The translations under genes were made by a program, and so were the position numbers. A model generated the notes under the pieces. It worked only from the letters and a program-made list of their open reading frames with translations. It searched no databases and was not told the origin of the DNA. From the NCBI GenBank assembly GCA_042095055.1, contig JBELBZ010000001.1, positions 1 to 64,000 on the forward strand: 64,000 bases of DNA. Reading direction: 5' to 3'. Position 1 is the stretch's first letter. Each line of letters starts with the position of its first letter. This stretch comes from UBA8752 sp042095055 (lineage in GTDB: Bacteria; Bacteroidota; Bacteroidia; Flavobacteriales_D; Sanyastnellaceae). Of the stretch, positions 8,962 through 16,567 are shown in pieces.

Positions 8962-10661
8962 AGACTTTCCGTTCTCGCAGAGTGGCTTTGACCTTGGCAC
9001 TTGTTGGTGTCACTGCGTTGGTGGGGCTCAGGGCAGCCCGACTTCCCGGGACGTACTTCGAGGTCACCAAGCACCTCGAGATCCTGACCTCTGTTTTCAA
9101 AGGGGTGCATGAATTTTACGTCGAAGAGCCCGAGCCGGGCACGCTGATGAGCGCGGCCATCGATGCGATGTTGGATGAGCTTGACCCCTACACCGTGTAT
9201 TACCCAGAGTCTCGGATCGAAGATTTAAGGTTCATGAATACGGGCGAATACGGCGGCATCGGCGCACTGGTTCAGCCCATTGACGGCAAGACCACCATTA
9301 TGGAGGTTTATGAGGGCTATCCCGCACAGAAGGCGGGCATTCTGCCTGGAGATGTGGTGCTTTCTGTAGGAGGACAATCCCTCGAGGGAGGGGCCAGCAA
9401 CGATGATGTGGGCGAGCTGCTCAAGGGCGAATCGGGCAGCGAGGTTGAGGTGCGGATTGAACGCCCGCACGGCGGGGGCATTCTGGATTTGATGGTGGAA
9501 CGGGCAAAAGTCCGCGTACCTGCAGTCACCTACTCTGGTATGCTCAACGACAGCACGGGCTACATCTATCTCGCCAAGTTCACACGCGGCTCGGCGGGTG
9601 AGGTCCGAAAGGCCCTCATGTCGCTCCGCGATTCTGCAGGGATGAAGCAGTTGGTCTTTGACCTGCGCGGCAACGGAGGGGGCTTGCTCAAGGAAAGCAT
9701 AAGCATTGTCAACCTGTTCGTCCCCAAAGGGACTGAAATTGTGTCCACCCGAGGAAAAAGTGAGAATTGGAACAAGTCCTACAAAGCCCTCGGCCGGCCG
9801 ACCGCGGAGGACATGCCTTTGGTGGTGTTGATCGATGGGCAGTCTGCAAGCGCTTCTGAAATTGTCAGCGGCACATTGCAGGACCTCGACCGCGCTGTCA
9901 TCGTAGGCATGGAGAGTTTCGGAAAAGGACTGGTGCAACAGACCAAGGACATGGCGTTCAACACGCGGTTAAAAGTCACTGTGGCCAAGTATTACACGGC
10001 CAGTGGCAGGTGCATCCAACGCTTGGACTACGGCGGAAAACGAGATGCCCAAGGAAAGGCCCGCGCGGTGTCAGACACGTTGCTGCGCACCTTTGAAACC
10101 AAGGGTGGACGCCCGGTCATCGAGGGCAGGGGCATTCAGCCTGACATTGCCTTGGAGACGCCCTTTATGTCCACATTGCTGCAAAGGCTCCTCGACGAAT
10201 ACCAAGTGTTCTACTATGCGACACAGGTGGCTGCAGGTTTGGACAGCACGGATGTCCCAGACCCCGTTTCATTTGCCCTTTCAGATGCCGACTGGGACCA
10301 GTTTTTAGAGCATTTAAAGGAGGCTGAATTTGAGTACGATACGGAGAGCATGGTGGTGTTGGAGGAGTTGGGCAATGTGGTGGAGTTGGAACAATACCAA
10401 GGCGTTGCAGAAGAACCCTTGGCCGCATTGCGCTCCGCCCTTGAGCCCAATCTGGAAAGGGACCTGGGACTCTTTGAAGAAGAAATTCGCCAAACCTTGG
10501 AAGATGAGGTGGTGCTGCGGTTCCATTATGCCGCTGGAATGGTGGAGCGCAGTTTGACCAAGGACCCCACTGTTGGCCGAGCACTGGAGGTGTTTGGCGA
10601 AGAAATGACCAGCGTTTTGGGAGAGGGTGTTCCTTCTGAATCGGCCCCTACCCGCGAATGA
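8958..10661 (+). CDS. S41 family carboxy-terminal processing protease
   Basis: This is a periplasmic or membrane-anchored tail-specific serine protease. The predicted 567-aa protein begins with a hydrophobic N-terminus (VALTLALVGVTALVGL) that could be a signal anchor, then a PDZ domain at about residues 90-190 (IMEVYEGYPAQKAGILPGDV), then the S41 peptidase core. The Ser-Lys dyad is visible as SASASEIVSG and, about 25 residues on, SFGKGLVQ. A C-terminal extension of about 190 aa, acidic and helical, follows the core. The start overlaps rnpA as ATGA and the stop overlaps the next gene as ATGA, so translation is probably coupled. The substrate is not known. Confidence 0.93.
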   Translation: MKTFRSRRVALTLALVGVTALVGLRAARLPGTYFEVTKHLEILTSVFKGVHEFYVEEPEPGTLMSAAIDAMLDELDPYTVYYPESRIEDLRFMNTGEYGGIGALVQPIDGKTTIMEVYEGYPAQKAGILPGDVVLSVGGQSLEGGASNDDVGELLKGESGSEVEVRIERPHGGGILDLMVERAKVRVPAVTYSGMLNDSTGYIYLAKFTRGSAGEVRKALMSLRDSAGMKQLVFDLRGNGGGLLKESISIVNLFVPKGTEIVSTRGKSENWNKSYKALGRPTAEDMPLVVLIDGQSASASEIVSGTLQDLDRAVIVGMESFGKGLVQQTKDMAFNTRLKVTVAKYYTASGRCIQRLDYGGKRDAQGKARAVSDTLLRTFETKGGRPVIEGRGIQPDIALETPFMSTLLQRLLDEYQVFYYATQVAAGLDSTDVPDPVSFALSDADWDQFLEHLKEAEFEYDTESMVVLEELGNVVELEQYQGVAEEPLAALRSALEPNLERDLGLFEEEIRQTLEDEVVLRFHYAAGMVERSLTKDPTVGRALEVFGEEMTSVLGEGVPSESAPTRE

Positions 10662-12208
10662 GCAAAGTCCGCGTACCGGAAATCCCTTGGGCCTGGGCTT
10701 GGACAGCCGTGGTGTTGGTTTTTCCGTGGTCCAACGCCTTCATGAGCATCGCGACAGCTTGGCTTGGGCTGGTGACCATCAGCCATGCGCTGAACCCTTC
10801 ACCCTCTGTCCGAAAAACACCTTTTAGCAAGGCATTGGGCCGCACTGGTTGGGCGCTGATGTTGCTGGTTCTGTGGTCCGGGCTGTCTGTTTTATGGGGC
10901 GGTGAGCCTCGGGCATGCCTCCATGACGTCAGGGTGAAGTTGCCCTTGGCCGTAGGGGGTTGGGCGATGGTCACCATGGCCCGGTCTTCTTTGAATCTGG
11001 AGGCTTCACAGGTGAAGTTCATGCTGAAAATGGCGGTCATTTCTGCAGGGCTGGCTACACTTTCCCTCATGGTTTGGGACATCTTGGATGGCGGACAGAC
11101 TGGAGGCCGACAGTCGTCTCATTTCATATCCCACATCCGTTTTGGATTGTGGTGGGCGTTGCTGTTGCCGTGGACCGGACACCTGCTGGGCCGGCGCTGG
11201 ATGTGGGGGTGTCTGATCGGTGCTGTGACGACGTGGACTTGGATGCAAGGCGCAACGGGTTTGCTGGCGGGAGTGGCCATGGCCCCATGGTGGCTCTCCG
11301 CCTTGGGCAAGAAAAAGTCAGGAATTCCTGAGGGAGTGCCGTGGCCCCCAGCGGCCACAGTCAGGCGTCACGCAGCGCTCATCGCGTTGGGGCTGGTTCC
11401 GGTTGTATTGCTTCTGATCCGGGCTTTGCCGACAGCACTGCCACAGGCTGAGGGTCTGCCGGAGCAAACGCAGGCGGGAGAAACCTATGTACACAAGACG
11501 GAGCGCAGGGTAACGGAGAATGGCCATTTTGTGTGGACCCACCTCGCATGGGGTGAGCTCAAAGCTGCGTGGGGCCAGAGGAGCGACACCCCTTACGATG
11601 AGGTTCAAGGCGCATTGGTGCGCTTCTTGACGTCAAAAGGGCTGGCCAAGGACGCCGAAGGTGTGGCAGCATTGTCCGCAGCTGAATTGGAAGCAGTGGC
11701 CAACAGGGTGACCTCAACGGTGGAGTTGGAAGGCGGGTCATGGCAGAAACGGTGGAACCGCTTCAAGTTCAACTGGGGACAGTGGTTGGACGGACATCGC
11801 TCACCCAATGCGAGCGTTTTGGCACGTGCGGTTTACATGGAAGTTGCTGTCGATGCGTGGTTTGCCTTGCCACTACTGAACAAGACAATCGGTGTTGGAG
11901 CGGGACGGGCTGGCGTGGAGATAGAGGAAGGCTTCATGCGGTCATTCCCGGACTGGCCCCCAGCAGGACGCAAACGTCCCCACAACCAATACTTGACTTT
12001 TGCCCTGGCCCTTGGGACCGTGGGCTTGGGTTTGTTGCTCTATGCCCTGTCATCGATGTGGGCTCACAGCCCGTGCCAGCCTGGTGTTGTGTTGTTGGCG
12101 TTGAGCTGCCTCACGGAAGACACATTGGAGACCCAAGCGGGCGTCACCCTCGCAGTGGTGGCCTTGGCTTTGGGTGCCTTTGTCAAGGTTGGTGAGGCCC
12201 GTCAATAA
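10658..12208 (+). CDS. O-antigen ligase/polymerase-like membrane protein (Wzy_C type)
   Basis: The predicted 516-aa polytopic membrane protein has about ten hydrophobic segments and a large non-membrane loop (about residues 260-420). The motif GVGAGRAGVEIEEGF followed by RPHNQYLTFALALGTVGLGL matches the conserved C-terminal loop and His-containing motif of the WaaL/Wzy_C superfamily, which transfers polysaccharide to lipid A-core or polymerises repeat units on the periplasmic face. Ligase and polymerase cannot be told apart from sequence. It overlaps the S41 protease upstream by 4 bp and the convergent GT2-GT9 glycosyltransferase gene by 26 bp at the 3' ends. With gmhA and rfbA elsewhere in the window it fits an LPS or capsule pathway. 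Confidence 0.8.
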   Translation: MSKVRVPEIPWAWAWTAVVLVFPWSNAFMSIATAWLGLVTISHALNPSPSVRKTPFSKALGRTGWALMLLVLWSGLSVLWGGEPRACLHDVRVKLPLAVGGWAMVTMARSSLNLEASQVKFMLKMAVISAGLATLSLMVWDILDGGQTGGRQSSHFISHIRFGLWWALLLPWTGHLLGRRWMWGCLIGAVTTWTWMQGATGLLAGVAMAPWWLSALGKKKSGIPEGVPWPPAATVRRHAALIALGLVPVVLLLIRALPTALPQAEGLPEQTQAGETYVHKTERRVTENGHFVWTHLAWGELKAAWGQRSDTPYDEVQGALVRFLTSKGLAKDAEGVAALSAAELEAVANRVTSTVELEGGSWQKRWNRFKFNWGQWLDGHRSPNASVLARAVYMEVAVDAWFALPLLNKTIGVGAGRAGVEIEEGFMRSFPDWPPAGRKRPHNQYLTFALALGTVGLGLLLYALSSMWAHSPCQPGVVLLALSCLTEDTLETQAGVTLAVVALALGAFVKVGEARQ

Positions 12209-13973
12209 GGGCCAATACCGCAGCTCTGACTTCGTCGATAGGGACATCGAGGTGGCCATGGGTGTCGGTAGATTCAGCCTCAACCACGGCCACATGTGGC
12301 CCGATGGGCGCCCACCTTTCAGCCCAAGCAGGGGCGTTTTTGCTGTAAAGTCCGACGCCGGGAGTGCCCATGGCAGTGGCCGTATGCAAGGGTCCGGTGC
12401 TCGAGGCCACCACAGCCAAAGCGCGGGATTGTGCAGCCAACAATTGGTGGAGGTTGAAGTGCCCAAACCAGGACACCACGCCTTGAACCGCAGGCATGTG
12501 GGGGGCAAAATCCCGTCCTTCTTTCGCGGTGCCTGTAAAAGCGACCGTCATTCCGTCGCGCACCAGAGCACAAGAGAGGGCCGCAAAGCGCTCAGGGGAC
12601 CAATTTCCAGCACTCCCGTGTGATCCAGGGTGCAGCAACACAGGGGGCGTTTCCAATGAAGTGAAAGCTTGTTCCACGACCTCATCTGCAGCGGGAGGTC
12701 GAAGCAGCGGGAGGTCGAAGCCGGCAGAGGACGCCTCAATTCCGAGGGGCATGAGCAACCGCAGACCATGCCAACTTTCGTGTCCACCAGAGTCTTTTCT
12801 CCCATCCCAATTGGGATGGGTCATGTGCCAAAAAGTATGACGCCTTCGCCCTGTTCCCAGCCGCATGGGTATGCCAGCGCCCACGCAAGCCTGGACCACT
12901 TCAGCATCTGGGAAGGCCAGCACGACGGCATCGTAAGCGGAACGCTTTAGAAAGTCGGCGCCTTGCCTGCGCGCATCCTTGGCCATTTCGTCGGTCCACA
13001 GGAGCACCCCGTCTGCGTGGATGGCCGCCTGAGCTACAGCTTCTGCATAAGGCCGGACCAGGAGGTCCAATTGCGCGTTTGGAAACCGGTCACGCAAAGC
13101 CTGCAGCAGGGGCAAGGTCAGGACGAGGTCTCCGAGCGCGTCTGTGCGGGCCACCAAAACCTTGCGCGGGGCAGGGACATCTTGGCGGTGAAGTGCCCTG
13201 AGCCGGGCATGTTTGCGCCATGTGGCCCAAGCGCTGAGGCGGGCAATCGTCCAGCCCGTGCGCCCGTCGAGAAAACCGCATTTGATGCAGTACGTCTTGA
13301 GCCACTGCGCGATGACCTTGAGCCCAACCAAGGCCAATGGCGTCTTGTTTCCCGATGCGTATTGGTCTTCTGCCCAGACCTTTCCAAACTTCTCGATTTG
13401 GGACAAGTGATCGGCCCTACGGGGGTAGCTGTGGTGCTCGACAACCCCTGCCAAGCGCCTTGTTTCGGTTTCTTCCTTGAATGTCGGGGACTCATGTATG
13501 GCCCCCGACCATTGTGCGGTTTCGCGGGGCCACAGGCGCACCTTTCGGTCGGGAAACCAGCCGCTGTGCCGGACCCAGTGACCGCAGTAGTTGGTCATGC
13601 GGTTGACCTCACCGGTCCTCACAAGGCCCTGAGCGTTGCGCACTCCGCCTTGGATGTGCTCTTGAATGGCTGCTGCGCATGTCGCATCCGGCGCTTCGTC
13701 GGCATCCAAGCTGAGAATCCACTGTCCTTGTGCGGCCGCGTTGGCTTTGTTTTTGGTGGCCGACCAGCCGTCCCATGCACAATGAACCACCTTGGCACCG
13801 GCTGCTTGGGCCAATGCTACCGTCGCATCGGTGCTCCCGGAATCGAACACCACGATTTCGTCGGCCCATGCCGAAACGGCGCGCAGCAACCGCGGAAGGT
13901 TGCGCTCCTCATTGAGCGTGATGACCACCACACTGAGCAGGGGTGCGCCATCAAGAGGCCGGTTAGAAGACAT
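12183..13973 (-). CDS. Fused GT2 (WaaE/KdtX-like) and GT9 heptosyltransferase-like glycosyltransferase
   Basis: This is one 596-aa open frame with two glycosyltransferase modules. Residues about 10-260 form a GT-A GT2 domain: LSVVVITLNEERNLPRLL, the acceptor-side FDSGSTDAT, the metal-binding LDADE at 89-93, and GWFPDRKVRLWPR, all typical of LPS core WaaE/KdtX glucosyltransferases. Residues about 270-596 form a GT-B GT9 domain: KVLVARTDALGDLVLTLPLL, LHPGSHGSAGNWSPERFAAL and STGPLHTATAMG, as in heptosyltransferases WaaC/WaaF. The frame runs on upstream to 14129, but the GT2 N-terminus fits the ATG at 13973. The usual arrangement in Bacteroidota is two separate adjacent genes. It probably adds sugars to the LPS core at the inner membrane. 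Donor sugars are not predictable with certainty. Confidence 0.9.
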   Translation of the reverse strand: MSSNRPLDGAPLLSVVVITLNEERNLPRLLRAVSAWADEIVVFDSGSTDATVALAQAAGAKVVHCAWDGWSATKNKANAAAQGQWILSLDADEAPDATCAAAIQEHIQGGVRNAQGLVRTGEVNRMTNYCGHWVRHSGWFPDRKVRLWPRETAQWSGAIHESPTFKEETETRRLAGVVEHHSYPRRADHLSQIEKFGKVWAEDQYASGNKTPLALVGLKVIAQWLKTYCIKCGFLDGRTGWTIARLSAWATWRKHARLRALHRQDVPAPRKVLVARTDALGDLVLTLPLLQALRDRFPNAQLDLLVRPYAEAVAQAAIHADGVLLWTDEMAKDARRQGADFLKRSAYDAVVLAFPDAEVVQACVGAGIPMRLGTGRRRHTFWHMTHPNWDGRKDSGGHESWHGLRLLMPLGIEASSAGFDLPLLRPPAADEVVEQAFTSLETPPVLLHPGSHGSAGNWSPERFAALSCALVRDGMTVAFTGTAKEGRDFAPHMPAVQGVVSWFGHFNLHQLLAAQSRALAVVASSTGPLHTATAMGTPGVGLYSKNAPAWAERWAPIGPHVAVVEAESTDTHGHLDVPIDEVRAAVLALIDGPHQP

Positions 13974-14069
13974 GGGTGTGTTGTCGTTCACGAAATAAGC
14001 GCACTTGGCCCCTTTTTGGTGAGCACTTGTCCTCAGGTGTTGAAAACAATGCCGCGGTCTGGGCCGGGG

Positions 14070-14077
14070 CGAAGGTA
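14070..14077 (-). promoter_or_regulatory. Candidate -7 element TACCTTCG for the GT2-GT9 gene
   Basis: TACCTTCG on the minus strand lies 96 bases upstream of the GT2-GT9 ATG. It shares its TA dinucleotide with the plus-strand purD element at 14076-14083. One mismatch to TAnnTTTG. Confidence 0.3.
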
Positions 14078-14083
14078 GTTTTG
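14076..14083 (+). promoter_or_regulatory. Candidate -7 element TAGTTTTG for purD
   Basis: TAGTTTTG is a perfect match to TAnnTTTG and ends 7 bases before the purD ATG, which would make the purD mRNA leaderless or nearly so. No -33 TTG at standard spacing was found. It overlaps the opposing element at 14070-14077. Confidence 0.4.
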
Positions 14084-14090
14084 AGGAACC

Positions 14091-15371
14091 ATGCGTGTAC
14101 TCATACTTGGATCTGGTGGTAGGGAGCATGCCATCGGCTTGAAAATCTCAGGCAGCTCATTGTTGGACGCCACTTTCTTTGGACCGGGCAATGCCGGAAC
14201 GGAAGAATTGGGCACAAACGTGCCCCTTGACCCTATGGATTTTTCAGCCGTTGCTGAATGCGTCAAAGCCAACAGGATTGACATGGTCGTGGTGGGGCCA
14301 GAAGCCCCACTTGTGGCCGGTATTGCGGATTATTTTGCAGCGGACAAGACCTTGTCCTCTGTGGCGGTCATCGGCCCATCGAAAGCAGGGGCCGCCTTGG
14401 AAGGGAGCAAAATCTTCTCCAAGGATTTTATGCACCGGCACCGCATTCCAACCGCCAAGTATGGCACTTTCAAAAAAGGAGAAGTGCGAGATGCACTCGC
14501 TTTCTTGAGGAAAATGAAGCCCCCCTATGTGGTCAAGGCCAGTGGGTTGGCTGCTGGCAAAGGGGTCATTGTGACAGAGGTGCTCAGTGAAGCAGAGGCC
14601 GCTGTGCGCTCCATGATCCGAGGCGAAGCATTTGGAAGCGCGGGCAAAGAAATTGTGATTGAGGAGTTCCTCAAAGGGGTAGAGGTGTCCATGTTCATCG
14701 TCACCGATGGCAACGCCTGGCGACTGCTCTCTCCAGCTATGGATTACAAGCGCATTGGCGATGACAACACGGGGCCGAATACGGGGGGAATGGGTGCCAT
14801 CAGCCCGGTTCCCCATGTGACACCCGAGTTCATGGAAAAGGTCAAGAATCAAGTTGTGATTCCTACCATCAGAGGGCTGCAGCGCGACGGCATTCCTTAC
14901 GAGGGCTTTCTCTTTTTCGGCCTGATGAAGGTGCAGGGCGACCCTTACGTGATCGAATACAACTGTCGATTGGGCGACCCTGAAACCCAGATCGTGTTGC
15001 CCTTACTCGAAACGGATTTGCTGCACCTGATGGATGGGTTGGCCAATGGCCTGTTGTCAGAAATTGACGTATCACTGTCTCCAAAGGCGGCCACAGCCGT
15101 CATACTGGCCAGCGAAGGTTACCCCGGAGCATACAAGAAAGGGGAGCGCGTTGTGTTGCCGGACCCAAAAACCATCGGCAAAGACCAGCACATCGTCCAT
15201 GCGGGAACGTCTACCGTGGATGGAGAAGTGGTCACCTCAGGTGGCCGCGTGATGGCCTGCGTGGGAACGGGTGCGGATGTGAAACAGGCTGCAGAAAAGG
15301 CGTATGCCCTTGCAGAAGCTGTTCAATTCAAAGGCAAGACGTTCCGTTCCGATATCGGAACGGTCGCGTGA
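14091..15371 (+). CDS. purD: Phosphoribosylamine-glycine ligase (GAR synthetase)
   Basis: PurD joins glycine to phosphoribosylamine using ATP, the second step of purine synthesis. The 426-aa protein has the family N-terminus MRVLILGSGGREHAIGLKI, the ATP-grasp core with PPYVVKASGLAAGKGVIV, the signature NTGGMGAISPVPHVTPEFM, and the metal-binding YNCRLGDPETQIVLPLL. Length is normal. It diverges from the glycosyltransferase gene and converges on a small membrane protein gene 16 bp from its stop. purQ lies 3.7 kb downstream and belongs to the same pathway. Confidence 0.97.
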   Translation: MRVLILGSGGREHAIGLKISGSSLLDATFFGPGNAGTEELGTNVPLDPMDFSAVAECVKANRIDMVVVGPEAPLVAGIADYFAADKTLSSVAVIGPSKAGAALEGSKIFSKDFMHRHRIPTAKYGTFKKGEVRDALAFLRKMKPPYVVKASGLAAGKGVIVTEVLSEAEAAVRSMIRGEAFGSAGKEIVIEEFLKGVEVSMFIVTDGNAWRLLSPAMDYKRIGDDNTGPNTGGMGAISPVPHVTPEFMEKVKNQVVIPTIRGLQRDGIPYEGFLFFGLMKVQGDPYVIEYNCRLGDPETQIVLPLLETDLLHLMDGLANGLLSEIDVSLSPKAATAVILASEGYPGAYKKGERVVLPDPKTIGKDQHIVHAGTSTVDGEVVTSGGRVMACVGTGADVKQAAEKAYALAEAVQFKGKTFRSDIGTVA

Positions 15372-15387
15372 TTCTAAAAGCTGGACT

Positions 15388-15576
15388 TCAAATGATGCCG
15401 CCGTCCCGGCGCGCAGCAGCAGTGAACTTACTCTGCTTGCGGAGCCACAGGGCAATGCCGGTCACGATCAGCAGCACCACGGCCGAATTGATGGGGTTGC
15501 TCACGGGGATCAGCAGCGTTTCGAAAGTCCATTCTACGAACTTGGCCACGGGGGTAAGGAGCTCCTGTAGGTTCAT
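15388..15576 (-). CDS. Small single-pass membrane protein (DUF6341-like)
   Basis: The predicted 62-aa protein has an amphipathic N-terminus (LLTPVAKFVEWTFETLLIPV), one hydrophobic segment at about residues 32-46 (AVVLLIVTGIALWL) and a short basic tail. Small proteins of this layout are found next to purD and DUF6427-type genes in Flavobacteriales, and I match it to the DUF6341 type by layout and neighbourhood rather than by a search. A perfect minus-strand TAnnTTTG octamer 18 bases before the ATG supports separate transcription. Function unknown. Confidence 0.65.
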   Translation of the reverse strand: MNLQELLTPVAKFVEWTFETLLIPVSNPINSAVVLLIVTGIALWLRKQSKFTAAARRDGGII

Positions 15577-15594
15577 GGGTGCGGTTTGCTGTCA

Positions 15595-15602
15595 CAAAAA
15601 TA
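15595..15602 (-). promoter_or_regulatory. Candidate -7 element TATTTTTG for the small membrane protein
   Basis: The minus-strand octamer TATTTTTG is a perfect TAnnTTTG match lying 18 bases upstream of the ATG at 15576, in the 39-bp divergent spacer. Spacing predicts a leader of about 12 nt. Confidence 0.45.
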
Positions 15603-15615
15603 GGCACCTTTCGGT

Positions 15616-16536
15616 ATGCTGAGCATTCTGAATTCGAATCAACCGGTGGCTTGGGCATTCGTGCCCTTTTCCGGTGTGGTTTTATTCCTGGGATCTTGTG
15701 CTTTGGACCTCGCAGGACTGGATTCGTGGCCCGCACTGTTGGCCATCTCTTTGGCGGCATGGCTGATACACCGCATTCATTCGGATTCGGGAATGCGCAC
15801 CCGACCAGGGAGCGTTCCAAGTTGGGTTTGGGTGCTGCTCGCAACCCCCATGATTGGCACGGTTTCAGACTGGACATGGTGGGCCTTTCCCTGCTTCTTT
15901 CAAGGCATGCGTCACGTGATGTCCTTGCGCGATGGCGATCTGCGTCCAGGTGCGTTTATGTTCATCGCAATGTGGTGGTGCGCAGGAGTGCTGGTGGATG
16001 CTTCTTTGTGGCCATTGCTTCCTTGCTTGTTGGCGTCGTTGTTGTTGGTGAGGCCGCCGGGAGGGGAAGAATTGGTGGCTGCAGTTCTGGGGCTGGCCGC
16101 TCCAGTGTTGCTTACGGGTGCAGTCGTTTGGTTGTTCGAGGGAGGACTCAGGATGTTTTGGGGGTGGTGGCCTGCATCCGATCCAGCGATGATGGGTGCT
16201 GCAATTTGGTTGGCCCTGCCTACGGTATTGGGGTGTGTTTTTAGACAACAGTCTTTGGTCCGGGCGACAGCACAGCAGCGGTTTGCGCGGCAGTTGACAC
16301 AGTGGGCGGGCTTGCTCGGGATAGTGGTCGTGGGGGTATTTGAAGGAGTAGCCTGGTCAACGAATCAAACCCATTCCCCCGTTTTATCGGCGTTTCCAGG
16401 GGCTATGGCCTTCTTGGCGGCGTGGAGTTGGCCGTGGCTGATGCCGCCTCGAAGGCGCTGGACAACCATGGCCCCTGTGGTCTTCATTGTGCTCTCTGCG
16501 GGTCTCTTGGCCATCCGGTTTTCACATACAGTGTAA
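15616..16536 (+). CDS. Polytopic membrane protein (DUF6427-like)
   Basis: The predicted 306-aa protein is almost entirely hydrophobic with eight to ten membrane segments (for example AFVPFSGVVLFLGSCALDLA and LAVLLTGAVVWLF-like stretches), so it is an inner-membrane protein. The N-terminal MLSILNSNQP resembles the start of DUF6427 proteins of Flavobacteriales (typically a short polar stretch then TM1), and the location beside purD and a small membrane protein fits. It starts 39 bp from the divergent small gene and ends 31 bp before the large T9SS protein. No catalytic motif is visible. Function unknown. Confidence 0.7.
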   Translation: MLSILNSNQPVAWAFVPFSGVVLFLGSCALDLAGLDSWPALLAISLAAWLIHRIHSDSGMRTRPGSVPSWVWVLLATPMIGTVSDWTWWAFPCFFQGMRHVMSLRDGDLRPGAFMFIAMWWCAGVLVDASLWPLLPCLLASLLLVRPPGGEELVAAVLGLAAPVLLTGAVVWLFEGGLRMFWGWWPASDPAMMGAAIWLALPTVLGCVFRQQSLVRATAQQRFARQLTQWAGLLGIVVVGVFEGVAWSTNQTHSPVLSAFPGAMAFLAAWSWPWLMPPRRRWTTMAPVVFIVLSAGLLAIRFSHTV

Positions 16537-16567
16537 CCTCTGACGCTTCTCGGGCGTATGTGCCCAC

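Noticed and set aside
12963..14078. Plus-strand frame of 371 codons
   Set aside because: Antisense shadow of the GT2-GT9 gene, whose motifs are intact; such long shadows arise from high GC.
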